Below are positions 46,863-58,043 of a stretch of 64,000 nucleotides of DNA, piece after piece; the stretch's first letter is position 1, and the number at the start of each line of letters is the position of its first letter. This DNA is from Piliocolobus tephrosceles (lineage: Eukaryota; Chordata; Mammalia; Primates; Cercopithecidae). Location of the stretch: NCBI RefSeq assembly GCF_002776525.5, contig NC_045436.1, positions 46,593,552 through 46,657,551 on the forward strand, in the 5' to 3' direction. The translations under genes and the position numbers were made by a program. The notes below the pieces were generated by a model. It was given only the letters and a program-made list of their open reading frames with translations. It did not search any database and had not been told where the DNA came from.

Positions 46863-49846
46863 AACATGCCTGGTCAAAACATTTCTTTATTTTACATAAA
46901 TATTATTCTTCTTGGTTTTTGTTTGGAATTATTTTGGTAAGTTTGCTACTTTCTGTTAGATCAACTTTTAATAATTTTCATTATAAGATTATCATTCTTG
47001 CTTTAGGGTTTTTTTATCTTGTTTTTGCTTAGTTCGCCTTTTTAGTTTCTCAGTCATTGTGATTTTATCTTTTTGTCTCTTATCTTTTCTCAGTTATTGC
47101 GATTTTATTCATTTGAATTAATTTACCATTGATCTCCTCCTGACTTTACTATTGTCATTCATTATTAACATAGTGCTGGAAATGAAGTTTGTATTCTATA
47201 TGGTTGTTAAATACAAATAAGATGGATCATTGATTGAGGTAGAGCTTTCTACCTCAGAATATGACATTTCCGTAGTACTTGTGATACCTGAATAGCTGTG
47301 AAAGTTATTAAATATCAAAAGTAAAAGGCTCTTATGGTAGACAGCAAGTATAAGGTTGCAAAGTACCCACCTCATGCTATGGTGACAAGAATACCAAGCC
47401 TAGTATTTACTCATTATGGAGAAGAAGTGATGTACCCACTAATCTCTTAAAGTTTTATGTTAGTGTGCAATATTGGGCACAGGGAAATATATTTATAAAC
47501 TCATATAGGTTCTCACCAATTAATAGGGTGGTCAAAATAAAAATCTTTATAACTGAAAACTCCAGGGGCAGCTAATAAGAGAAACATAGTATTCAATTTG
47601 CAGAAAGCTTCCAAGCTTGCTTCTGTGTACAGTAAAATGTTTTACTCAGCAAAGTAAATCAATAAGGATCAAGAAACATAACATGTAATAGAATACATAT
47701 ACTTAAAATTCTTTCTTTTCACATGTGGTTTATTGGCTGGTTAAGATATTATTCAGTATGCAACAGGATCAGACAAAACCAAAATGATATAATTTGTATT
47801 ACTCTTTATAATTTGCTTTAAAAAGTTAACAATTCAAATTTTAGTTGAGAATGTAATTGTGGTATCTCTACATGGCTGCAGTCTCAGTATTTTCCTGAGA
47901 GAGCAAATAAGTCACAAAATAAACCCACTGAGTTATCATACAGTTATCATACAGTCAAGCTGTTGTCAAGCAATTTGGCTGAGATCTTCACCTTCCTTAA
48001 GTAGCTGAAACTCTTATAATTTTAAATCCAAATTCAAAAACACATTTTGGAGCTCTTCATACTGTGTGAACTTTCTTGATTCTTCCCCCCATTATCTCTG
48101 CCCAATAATCCGGTAGAGTTTGCTACAGTAACCTTGGGGCATGGAAAGAGGAAGCCATTCAATTAAGCCCTAATCCTCCTTTTGTAATGAAGGCTGGTCC
48201 AACAATCAGCTCATGTCTAAAAGATCACCATATTAACATAATAACCAATGATTTTTTGTTTCATTCTCAGCCTAATGGTTTTAAATTTAATATATTCAAC
48301 TCATAGTTTCATTAAGGGCTGTTAGTACAACAAGGATGTTTGTGGAGCATAATTAAACTATGATTTAATCATAATATACAGTAATGCATACATTAAGGGG
48401 TTAGGCATGTTAAGCGGTTTCAGGAACAAGAAGAGAGATGCAAAGAACCTTTAATTCTATAAATTTAGGCTGTACTTTTCTTTTGAAAAGGTTTTGAATT
48501 AATTCACTAATTTCTTAAATGGGAAGTGAACCCACCTTCTAGTTTCAGGCTCCAAGAGGCCCAGCTCTGTTCTGAACCAGTGGTTTGTGAGGACTATTTG
48601 GCTTTTCCTGGGCAGTGCAGAGGCTGCTCATGGATGCAGTTCTTCTTTCCTAGGGTACTGATATGGTCCACTTCACCAGCTTGGAGTATAAAGGAGTTCA
48701 TATCTACTTTTTTTTTTTTCAAATTGACACTGGCTTGGTTATTCATGAGCACAAATTACTAGAAAGTCCAGTATCTGATTCAAAAATTTTCTTCTTTTCC
48801 ATCAAATTAAAAATTACTCGTAATCCTTCAAGGGCTTACTCAGTCAAAAGGATAGCCACAGTTCTAAACTGTCACGGGAAAGAGGACATCATTGTATTTT
48901 GCTGATTTTGTTTCTGTTGCTTGCACATGTTGCTGCTAAAAATGGAAAGTCTTACAGTTTTCTCTGGCATCCAATTCACTGTTGCAATGCCACCAGTGAA
49001 GATCTAGTAGTTTTCCAGTGTAGGGAGGGGATGTTTTATAGGTTTCTCCCTATACTGTTAAGCCGAGCTGTGTTCCCACTACTTATAATGATTTTAACAT
49101 AAAGGATGGGGCAGAATTTGAGAGACTGTACAGGTACTTCTAGAGAAGATGATCTCATTCCCTCATTGTGACACTTTGCAAAGGTGCTTCAGACTTGGGC
49201 TGCCAAGTTCAGCTTTAGTTCATACTCACATGCTCAGCTATTATACTCCAAATATGGGCACGTATCAGGGAGCAGGCTCAGCAAGGAAGTCCATTCACAG
49301 ATGCTGCTATGCTGCAATTAGCCCTTCCACCATGAATTATTGGTCCTGGCTCTGAGCTAGCTTACCAGTCCAGATGCCTTTCCCATAATGGTAATGTCAT
49401 CCTTGGGGACTATTTTAAGTCATTCTCACTAGTGATACCATATTCATCAACAAGAAAGTTTCTAATAACAACAGTCTCAAAGAAGAATCAAGATCTCAAT
49501 GTCTGTGCTCCCTGGCGCTCTTCAACCTTACTCCTATGCAATTGTGTGCTTGTATCCTCCGTAGAGAACAGCTCTCTATACTAAAAGGTATTAGTAGCAG
49601 TGGCTGTCATCTAATCACACAAATGCCGTGCTCTGCCATTCCCCCAAGGCATGGGGTGCCTACCTGCATTGCATCAACATTACTAAGAAGTTCACTCAAT
49701 AAAGAAGATAGGTTCTAAGTCTGTTTATATGTTTATTAAAAGGAAATCCATACACTGGATTCACCATTCCAAAAGTCCAAAAGGGCTTATTTTAGAAAAA
49801 AATATTATTCTGTGCCTTGATCATCTAGTTCCCTTTTCCAGAGGTA
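46863..49846. other. Unassigned DNA; 48.5-49.7 kb is less AT-rich
   Basis: No gene or named repeat. The part at 48520-49720 has more balanced composition, several overlapping short plus-strand frames (60-80 codons) and an AATAAAG word near 49701. It may be a decayed ERV or pseudogene, but I could not match any protein family. A short direct duplication of GTTATCATACA occurs at about 47933-47955. Confidence 0.4.
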
Positions 49847-50024
49847 GGATATAATATCTACATGGTATCATTACATAATAAAATGATTATTTAATCATTA
49901 TTTAATTATATCATTTATAATCATTTAATTATATCATTTAATTATAATCATTATATTATGTAATGATACCATATAATTAAATAATCATTATATTATTTAA
50001 TGATACCATATAGATATTATATCC
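49847..50024. repeat. AT-rich imperfect palindrome, 44-bp arms
   Basis: Arm 49847-49890 is the reverse complement of arm 49981-50024 at 41 of 44 positions, with a 90-bp spacer. A third, shorter inverted copy (the 19-mer ATGGTATCATTACATAATA pairs perfectly with TATTATGTAATGATACCAT near 49954-49972) lies in the spacer. So the left arm can pair with either of two right arms. The spacer also repeats TCATTTAATTATA words. Almost all bases are A or T. Such a structure could extrude as a cruciform. Its origin (DNA transposon scrap or AT-rich palindrome) is open. Confidence 0.9.
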
Positions 50025-50409
50025 ATATATACACACACATATATACATGTTTAAATACATGCAACTAACCTATATAGGTTCTACATTTTGATTCTACACT
50101 TTGATTTCTGCACTTTAAAATATCAAGTTCATGTTAGTGTATGTTAAAAAGTTGTGGTGGAGCTCTACCTGTCTTGCAGAGATCTACTTCTCTCATAGCC
50201 ACCCAAGACCACACTTCTGCCTATCTTCAGAGAGAAAACACTGAGAGTCAATTAAGAGGTGAGGTAGATGCTAAGGCTGAAGAGGGAGGAAGCTGGGAGC
50301 CCTGCTTGGAGTTGCTGAGTGCCAGGATGAGTTCCTGGTTATGAACAGCTCCTAGGGAATGGGAGTTTTGAATGCTCTGAAATACAAAACAGTTGTGTCA
50401 TATTAAGTA
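50025..50409. other. Unassigned DNA after palindrome
   Basis: A TATACACACACATATATACA run at 50025-50050, then DNA in which no gene or repeat is recognised. The open frame at 50141-50344 is feature-free. Confidence 0.4.
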
Positions 50410-50411
50410 CT

Positions 50412-50783
50412 GCTCTGGACCAAATTGTGTTCCCCCAAAATGCATATGTTGGAGCCTTAACCCTCAGTGTGATGATATTTGGAGACTGGGCCTTTGGGAG
50501 ATAATTAGGTTGAGATGAGTTTATGAGGGTGGGGTTTTCATGATGGGATTAGTGCTCTCACAAGAGGAGACCCCAGAGTTTACCCTGTCTTTCTCTTCAC
50601 TGCGTGATGCCACAGAAAGAAAGCACTGTCTGTAAGCCAATAAGAGAGGCTTCACGAGAATCTACTCTGCTGGCACCCTGATCTCAGGCTTCCAGCCTCC
50701 AGAACTGTGAGAAAGTACATTTCTGTTGTTTAACCCACTCAGTTTATGGTGTTTTGTTATGCAGCCCAAGAAGATGAATATAA
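50412..50783 (+). mobile_element. MLT1-type LTR, plus strand
   Basis: CCAAATTGTGTTCCCCCAAA, ATGCATATGTTGGAGCCTTA, GGAGACTGGGCCTTTGGGAG, TAATTAGGTTGAGATGAG, TCTCACAAGAGGAGACCCCA, TCCAGCCTCCAGAACTGTGA, ACATTTCTGTTGTTTAACCC and GTGTTTTGTTATGCAGCCCA. This is the MLT1 LTR from start to end (about 370 bp), a MaLR LTR older than MST and THE1. Confidence 0.9.
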
Positions 50784-51696
50784 AGGTTGATTAGAAATTA
50801 AACAGACCTCCTGAATGCTGCTCTGGAGTAGACTCTTGTTATCTCCTGACACAAATTAACAATTTATCCTGCCAAAGCTAAAGCTTATACTGGCCTCTGA
50901 GTGGGCAATGGAAAACCACTGTTTATACGATGAGCTAATTGAACTCTTCTGAATACATTTTAATTGCTCTTTTGATAGTGAAGGTAACACTTCAGATCTT
51001 GAAAAGTTTTATGATTATGGGAGTTTTAATATTTATGGTTTTCAGGGCCCGAGTTACATTAGAGGTTGAATATTAGAACATATTAAGTAAAGAGTCATCT
51101 TATTCCCCTTAATTTATAGACACATCCCTGAATAGGAAAAAATGGGAGAGCTACAGTGTAAGATACAGTAGAATGTATACTTTGGAGCTGTAAAGAACTA
51201 AAGCACCCATGTCCCTCATATTTGAGAAATAATGGATACTTTTTATGGTAAAAATACTTGTGGACCCCCAGTGTTGATGTAAATTGCTATTTGTATAATC
51301 TTACATTGCTAAGTACACATGTTTTATTTTTATCAAAATCAAAATTAAAAAGTTTAAAAATCTCTTAGAAAATCATTAGACTCATAGGAATATGCTCCTT
51401 TATCCTCTGAGGTCTATGGACTCCTATTTTAGAAATACTGGTTTAAAACAGAGCACTTAAATAACCTTTTATCAAGTTACATTTAACTTACTAAAACTTT
51501 TGCTTATTAGTGATTTTTTCTTAAAAAATGAATAATAGCCAAATTTGCCATGGTACTACTCTCCTTAAACTTCCTCAGACTTGCCATCTTAGAATAATTT
51601 TTGATGTTTTTTTCCTCCTTTCACTCTGCCCTCCTGCTAACCTTTGAATTCCCTCTCTCTCTCCTTCTGTCCTTTCTCCCTTCCTTCCTTCCTCTT
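50784..51696. other. Unassigned AT-rich DNA
   Basis: Nothing recognised except a pyrimidine-rich run near 51648-51697 (CTCTCTCTCCTT and CCTTCCTTCC words). Confidence 0.45.
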
Positions 51697-52189
51697 AGGT
51701 GCTATATACTAGACACTATTTCAAGTGCCTTAACGGAGCTTTCATGTTAATGAGGTGATTTTGGCAATAAACATGCATAAAGATAATGTGTCAAGTGGTC
51801 ATTAACAATGAAGGAATTTAAAGCAGGGTAAAGGGAGATAGGGAGTGCTGGGTTATTATTTTATAACTTATTTTATATCTGATGATCTAGGAAGACTCTT
51901 GGATAAGTTAACATTAGACAGAGAAGAAACTAAAGAAAATGAGCATAATAGATAGCTGGGAGATATTCCAATGGTTGGTCAAGGTAGGAGCATACATGGC
52001 ATTTTAAGAAACAGTAATGATGATAGGATGGCTGCAGCTGAGTGGCTAAGAGTGACAGTGGTAGGAGATGAGCTCTAATAGAGAGCAGAGGATAACACCA
52101 CATAGGACCTTGCAAGCCTTTACAGTGAATTTGGCTTTTACTATCAATGAAGTGAAAAACCATTAGAGGACTTTAAGGAGAAAAGTAAT

Positions 52190-52699
52190 TGTTGGAACAA
52201 AATTTCCCAGGAGTCTTTCACATTTCTGTACATCTTCAAAGGCATTAACAGATAATTTGCTGTGAACTATCTGTTTAACTGTGTTTACATAGCAAGTAAC
52301 CTAGGAAGATGGAGTTTTGCTTTTTGTTTATTTGTTTGTTTTTTTTTCTGGAACAGATTTGTTTATATTGTGGGTAATAAAGAAAGAGATATCTCCATCT
52401 GGAAAGGAAGCAAGGCAGTTTTGTCAGCAGCTACTTATATAACACCAAGACTTCCTAACATTTGTGCCCCTATCCTATAACAGACCTCACTCCATGTGCT
52501 GTCAATACCTGGCCTTACATCATTCTGTAAGAACTGGGATTTAGTGAACCGGTATAACAATGTTAGACTGACTATTATTAATATGAGCAATAAATTATCT
52601 TTTGTCTCTGACCCAGTAGTTTTGTGTCTTCTCCCATTATTATGAAACTGCAGCAGACTAACTTATTAGCTCACAACCCTCAAACTTCCTGTTCTGACT
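52190..52699 (+). mobile_element. Unidentified LTR-like insertion in L2
   Basis: L2 sequence stops after AAGGAGAAAAGTAAT and resumes with TGATCTGCTCTGACTTAC, so 510 bp were inserted. The insert begins TGTTGGAACAAAATTTCCCA and contains AATAAA at 52590-52595 about 100 bp before its end, as in an LTR. GTAAT (52185-52189) and GTGAT (52700-52704) could be a 5-bp target duplication with one change. I could not assign a family. The 3' end does not show a clean CA, so LTR identity is an inference. Confidence 0.5.
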
Positions 52700-52714
52700 G
52701 TGATCTGCTCTGAC

Positions 52715-53560
52715 TTACATTTGAAGGCACCATCCTGGCTTATGTGTGAAACATGTGGTGTAGAAGGCCAATGGTAGAAGCAAGGAGATTGATTGGTAGG
52801 CTCTTATAATAATTTTGGAGAGACATAATGGTGGCTTGAAAAAAAGGGTTTGGTAAAAAAAATTGTATGAATGGTCTGAGAGAAAGAGAAGCATCAGGGA
52901 TGATTCTAAGGTTCTTGGTGGGAGCAACTAGGAAGAATGAATGGAGAAGACTGTAGAAATCTTGGGATAGAGATGGGGGAATTAAGAAATCTATTTTAAT
53001 TATGTTATTTTTTAAAAAATGAGCATCCCATTAAAATGTAAATATACTATGCTTACTTATTGTTAATCTCATAACAGATATGCAATAAGGAATTATGACA
53101 TATGGCTGTTGGACATGTAGGGTTGGAGTTCAGAGAAAAGATCTGGGAAAAGAAGATATATTTGGTGGTTATCCATGTATAGATGATTTTTTAAAGCTAT
53201 GAGACTCGATTTCATCACTTTTGGAAGACTGTAGATAAAAGAGGGAAGGCATCTGACGACTAAGCCCTGAGTCATTACAATATTTATAGGCTGGAATGAA
53301 TAAAAGGAAAAAGATACCAGAAGAGACCCACAGTGAAGTGGGAGGAGAAACAAGAAGAAGGGATATTCTGGAAGCCTTGTAAAGAAAATGTTTCCAAGGG
53401 GGAGTGATCAATTGTGTCAAATGCTGATGATAGTCAAATGAGATGAAGACTAAGAATTTATCATTGCACATACAATAGTGTGACAACTGGTGACCTGATA
53501 AGCATAGTTTCATTTAAGTAAAGACAAAAGCCTGTATGAAGTAGGTTAAGATAAGAATGA
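52715..53560 (-). pseudogene. L2 reverse-transcriptase remnant
   Basis: Minus-strand open pieces at 53093-53353, 53169-53513 and 52715-52927 keep L2/CR1-clade RT text in two phases. The active-site neighbourhood reads HLYMDNHQIYLLFPDLFSEL, in place of the family's HLYADD-type box, so the catalytic dyad is lost. Downstream lies a PPRTLESSLMLLFLSDH segment that matches the L2 region after the active site. Frameshifts separate the pieces. This is a dead polymerase, important only as proof that the surrounding element is L2. Confidence 0.8.
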
Positions 53561-54350
53561 CATTCAGGACAGAATATTAAGTTTACCTATAAAGTAAAAT
53601 AGAGATATGAGGCAATAACTAAAGAAGAATATGAAAATAAGGCAACATTTTTAAGCTGTTATGTTTGTATGCTAATGGTAATCTAGGAAGAGTAGAAATT
53701 ATAATGAAAAGGAGGAAGAAGGATAGATATTGGGGTGATGTCTTTGACTAGGTGTAAGAGGGGATCAGATGTAGAGCACAATAGAAGGGGTTAAACTTAG
53801 ATAAGAGCATGTTGTGATTTCTAGTAAAAGAAGAAAGTCAGATATAAAGATAGATATGGCAATAGGACTGTGAAGATTTGATTTCTCTTGATATCACTGT
53901 ATTTTCAGAGAAATAGAAAACAAGATCATCAGTTGAGGGGAGATAGTATTGGAGACTTGAGGACAGAAAAGACATGAAATAATTTTCTATGCAACTGGGA
54001 GAGTGAATGAGCCAGGAAAGCAGCATGATTGCTGAGCGAGAGCCCTCTTGAGTATAGGGATTATGAAATCAAAGGGAGAGAGTTGTGCATGGTTGTGTGT
54101 TTTTCTTCAGCTCCATTCAGTTGTTTAGGTGCAAGGGTGAAGTGGGTGATGATTTGAGCTTAGGGAACAATAGTATTTAGCCAGGTAAATACATTGGAAG
54201 GAGAGGGGGATAGGCCACTGGGGGCATGTGAAAGAGAGTGATTATAATGGTGATCTATGGAATGTAATTTGTGTAGGCAGAGAAGTGAAGACATAATGGA
54301 GATGAAGGATATAAAAGGGACCCAAAACTCACTAAAGCCAGAGGGAAAAG

Positions 54351-55203
54351 TTAAGCTGGGAACTGGGTCGTGCAAACTTGCCTCCCATTTTGTTTCTAAA
54401 AAGATAGCTATGAAGATGAAAAAAAAAAAGCCCCACATACCTTCCTCACAATTTGCTTGCAAAGAAATTCCCCATGATCTTTATCTTAAAACAGTTCTGT
54501 TGAATTTCACCCTGGCCATGTAAATTGATAGCTTATCTTCATAGGTACGGGACAAAGCATAGAACCTAAAGTGATCCTTCTGCTCACCTGAGACAAATGC
54601 ATATCTGGTTGCTTTCTCTACCCTATGTTTATTTTATCTTATGTGAAAATGAAGATTCACTGAGCTAGATGATGGTATAAATGGCTATTTCTCTATCCCC
54701 TTCTCTCATGTACATTGTGTAATCAGTGAAAAGCTAATCAAAGACACAAAAGAATGCTTAAGTTGCCTCTTATCTACTCATACCTTTTAAAAAATTTCAT
54801 CCTCTTTCCCCAGTACTCACTCTTTTTCCTTTAAATATTGTAGTTCCCAGACCCTCTTCAGAAAAACAATGGACCACAATTTTTCCTGTAGATCTATGGT
54901 CTTTCCTGGGTGTGTCCTTAATCTTGGCAAATTAACCTCCTAAAATGATTGAGACTTGTCTCTATCATTTTCTTTGATTTACAGGAACAATAAAAAAGTT
55001 GTTGGGATCAATGGATTTACGGCAGAGGATTGATGGAATATCCCCTTGAGAGTGGGAGAACAAAAGATTGGAGGTTTTGGTTGAAGAGTTTATGGAAGGA
55101 ATGTAGATCTGACTGCAGGGCTGTTCTACTTAATCCATTTTGAATCCTATGTCCTGGTGTTTTTATACTGATAGCCCAGACTCTATACTCAATTGCCTCG
55201 TGC
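54351..55203. other. Unassigned DNA between L2 and Alu
   Basis: No gene or repeat recognised. The plus-strand open frame (54257-54523) begins in the L2 and ends in an A-run-rich stretch. It has no support. Confidence 0.45.
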
Positions 55204-55215
55204 TTGAATTCTTTT

Positions 55216-55473
55216 TTTTTTTTGTTTAGACAGAGTCTTGCTCTGTAGCCCAGGCTGGAGTGCAGTCAGGCCATCTTGGCTCACTGCAAGCTCCGCCTCC
55301 CAGGTTCACGCCTTTCTCCTGCCTCAGCCTCCCGAATAGCTGGGACTACAGGTGCCTGCCACCACGCCTGGCTAATTTTTTGTGTTTTTAGCAGAGATGG
55401 GGTTTCACCGTGTTAGCCAGGGTGGTCTCAATTTCCTGACCTCGTGATCCACCCACCTCGGCCTCCCAAAGTG
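55216..55473 (-). mobile_element. 5'-truncated AluY/AluS-like insertion with target duplication
   Basis: Antisense Alu with GACAGAGTCTTGCTCTGTAG, CACTGCAAGCTCCGCCTCCC, CAGCCTCCCGAATAGCTGGG, GGGGTTTCACCGTGTTAGCC and CTGACCTCGTGATCCACCCA. It stops at CCTCCCAAAGTGTTG, so about 35-40 bp of the Alu 5' end are absent. The identical 12-mer TTGAATTCTTTT flanks it at 55204-55215 and 55474-55485. The truncation therefore happened during insertion. The CTGCAAGCTCCGCCTCC word fits AluY or a late AluS. Confidence 0.93.
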
Positions 55474-55485
55474 TTGAATTCTTTT

Positions 55486-56559
55486 TATTGACTTCTCTGT
55501 TCTGTAAAAGACGCTGCTCACTGATTTGTGAGCAGCATCTTTCTAAAAAGCCAGTTTGATCTACAAATTTTTGTAGAAGTCTATAATGATTCTGGTCCAT
55601 TTTCAAATTAAATTTTATTATTCTTTACAAATAATATCCCCTCTAACTTCTTCTTACTATAGCCCTTTCAACTCCATTATAATTTTTTTCCATTTTGTAC
55701 TTATAAATACAGCATGTTTCCCAGGAGCTCTCTAAATTAAAAAGAAAATAGTTTCCTCCTTTTATCTCCCTTCCAACTATATTGTTTCAAGAGAAAGCAG
55801 AAGCTTAGTCCTAAGGTTTCTTTTTTGCTATTCTGTGGCTCCTTGTGGTATCTTTTCACCACCTCTTCAGAGTAATTGCAACACAATCTCAGACCTTGAT
55901 CTCTAAATTTTGATTTATTCTTTTGTGTGATATCTCATAGGCTTAAAGTGGAGAGACTCAGGTTGTTTTTTACCCAAATATGTGGTAAGATTCAGCAAAG
56001 AAGGCTTCATACATGGAATGGGCTTTGTCCTTTCCACTCCCTCTGGCATCTGTGTGCTGGTGATTCCTTTTGATGTGTTATCAAGTAGTTCCAGACGGAT
56101 ACCTCACTCTTGTTTGCTTTCATAACTGTACATTGCTCCAGGTTCAGTGCTCTAATTGGTGTCTCTCTTTTTAAGGAGACATGGATTAGGACCTTAAGCT
56201 ATTTCTTTTTTCTACCAATTGGTTATTTGAAATGATTAGTTCTCACTCTCATTTGACCTCTACTGTAGAACCTTGGGACTAACAGTACTTGGATAATTTT
56301 TCACATAGTGAAATTTAAAGATGCTTTTATCTCATGTCCACTCCTATTGGTTTTCCAGGATTTTCAGATAAACCACACTCTGTTTACAATGACAGTTTAA
56401 GAAATATTTTTCCTGGTATTTCCAAAGAGGGGTGCAGGCTCAACAAAGTTAAGTTCTGGCAGAAAATGGTACTTCTGATTTTTGATTTATTCTTAAGATG
56501 CCTAATATAGGAAGCATTCAATAATTACAGGATTTACATCCCTTGTTCCTTTTGGTGGG
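55486..56559. other. Unassigned DNA upstream of nested LTR block
   Basis: No gene or repeat recognised in 1.1 kb. Confidence 0.45.
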
Positions 56560-56723
56560 TATATTAGTTTCCTAGGTCTGCTGAAACAAAGCACCACAAA
56601 GTGGGTGACTTAAAACATGAACATTTATTCCCTCACAGTTCTGGAGGCCAGAAGTCCAAAATCAAGGTGTTGGCAGGGCCATGCTCCCTTGGAAGACTGT
56701 AGGGAAAGATTGTTCTTCGTCTC

Positions 56724-56829
56724 TGATTCTGAGGCCTCCCCAGTCCAGACTGTAAGTCCAATTAAACCTCTTTTTATTCACAGTCTCAGGTATGTCTTTA
56801 TCAGCAGGGTGAAAACAGATTTCTTTAGT
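56724..56829 (+). mobile_element. Truncated 5' LTR of the THE1 element
   Basis: Only the last ~105 bp of the LTR remain, starting TGATTCTGAGGCCTCCCCAG. The same word begins at 60081 in the 3' LTR, 234 bp after that LTR's start at 59847. The full LTR starts TGATATG. The missing 234 bp lie between two TGAT words, so a deletion through this 4-base microhomology would give exactly this edge. The promoter half of the LTR is lost. Confidence 0.88.
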
Positions 56830-56923
56830 AAAATGGTCCCAGTAATTTGGGGCATTGCTGAAAAGATACCTGAAAATATGGAAGTGACTTTCGAACTGGG
56901 TAACAGGTAGAGGTTAGAACAGT

Positions 56924-57781
56924 TTGGAGGGTTCAGAAGAAGACAGGAAAATGTGTGAAAGTTTGGAACTTCCTAGAGACTTGCTGAATGACTTTGCCCA
57001 AAATGCTGATAGCATTATGCACAATAAGGTCCAGGCTGAGGTGGTCTCAGATGGAGATGAGGAACTTGTTGGGAACTGGAGCAAATGTGACTCTTGTTAT
57101 GTTTTAGCAAAGAGACTGGCAGCTTTTTGCCCCTGCCTTAGAAATTTGTGGAACTTTGAACTTGAGAAGGATAATTTAGGATATCTGGTAGAAAAAATTT
57201 CTAAGAAGCAAAGCATTCAAGAAGTGACTTGGGTACTGTTAAAGACATTCAGCTTTACAAGGGAAGCAGAGCATAAAAGTTTGGAAAATTTGCAGTTTGA
57301 CTATGGGATAGAAAAGAAATACCCATTTGATGGGGAGAAATTCAAGCTGGCTGCAGAAATTTGCCTAAGTAGCAAGAAGCCTAATGTTAATCCTCAAGAC
57401 CATGAGGAAAATGTCTCCAGGCCATGTCAGAGACCTTCATGGCAGCCCCTCCCATCACAGGCCCAGAGGCCCAGGAGGAAAAAGTGGTTTCATGGGCTGG
57501 GCCAGGGTCCCTGTGCTGTGTGCACCCTAGGGACTTGGTGCCCTGTGTCCCAGCCACTCCAGCTGTGGCTGAAAGGGGCCAATGTACAGCTTGGACTGTG
57601 GCTTCAGAGGGTGGAAGCCCCAAGGCTTGGTAGCTTCCACATGGTGTTGAGCCTGTGGGTTCACAGGAGTCAAGAACTGAGGTTTGAGATCCTCCACCTA
57701 GATTTAGCTTTATGGAAACTCCTGGATGCCCAGTCAGAAGTTTGCTGCAGGGACAGGGCCCTCATGGAGAGCCCCTTCTAG
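56924..57781 (+). pseudogene. MaLR (THE1) internal open frame, gag-like region
   Basis: 285 codons are still open from ATG 56924, the longest frame of the window. It starts MEGSEEDRKMCESLELPRD and carries an acidic N-terminal third, a cysteine-containing stretch (CPCLRNLWNFEL) and a basic RPRRKK patch near residues 182-187. MaLR internal regions are known to hold only a decayed gag-related frame and no pol. No zinc knuckle, protease or polymerase motif is visible here. A second plus-strand frame in another phase (57726-58172) overlaps its end and runs into the LTR12C, a sign of frameshift decay. The element lacks its promoter LTR half, so expression as protein is unlikely. Confidence 0.65.
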
Positions 57782-58043
57782 GGCAGTGCAGAAGGGAAAT
57801 ATGGGGTTGGAGCCCTCACACAGAGTTCCTACTGGGGCATTGCCTAGTGGAGCTGTGAGAAGAGGGCCACCATCCTCCAGACCCCATAATGGTAGATCCA
57901 CCTACAGCTTGCACTATGTGCCTGGAAAAGCCACAGACACTCAATGCCAGCCTGTGAAAACAGCTGGGAAGGAGACTGTACCCTACAAAGCCACAGGGGT
58001 GGAGCTGCCCAAGACCATGAGAACACATCTCTTGCATCAGCAT

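Larger units (their letters stand above)
51697..54350 (-). mobile_element. Long L2 LINE, minus strand, split by an insertion
   Basis: Left end: TGCTATATACTAGACACTAT and AAAGCAGGGTAAAGGGAGAT, the antisense L2 3' tail. Then AGGACCTTGCAAGCCTTTAC, GGCTTTTACTATCAATGAAG, GACTTACATTTGAAGGCACC, GGATGATTCTAAGGTTCTTG, AGCTATGAGACTCGATTTCA, AATTGTGTCAAATGCTGATG and TGGTTGTGTGTTTTTCTTCA, in order. All are antisense words of the L2 reverse-transcriptase region. Without the 510-bp insertion about 2.1 kb of L2 remain, unusually long for this ancient family. L2 stopped moving before eutherian orders diverged. Confidence 0.85.

Noticed and set aside
49901..49950. Replication origin or attachment-site reading of the AT-rich repeats
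   Set aside because: AT-richness and repeats alone do not define an origin in primate DNA, and no integrase or phage context exists.
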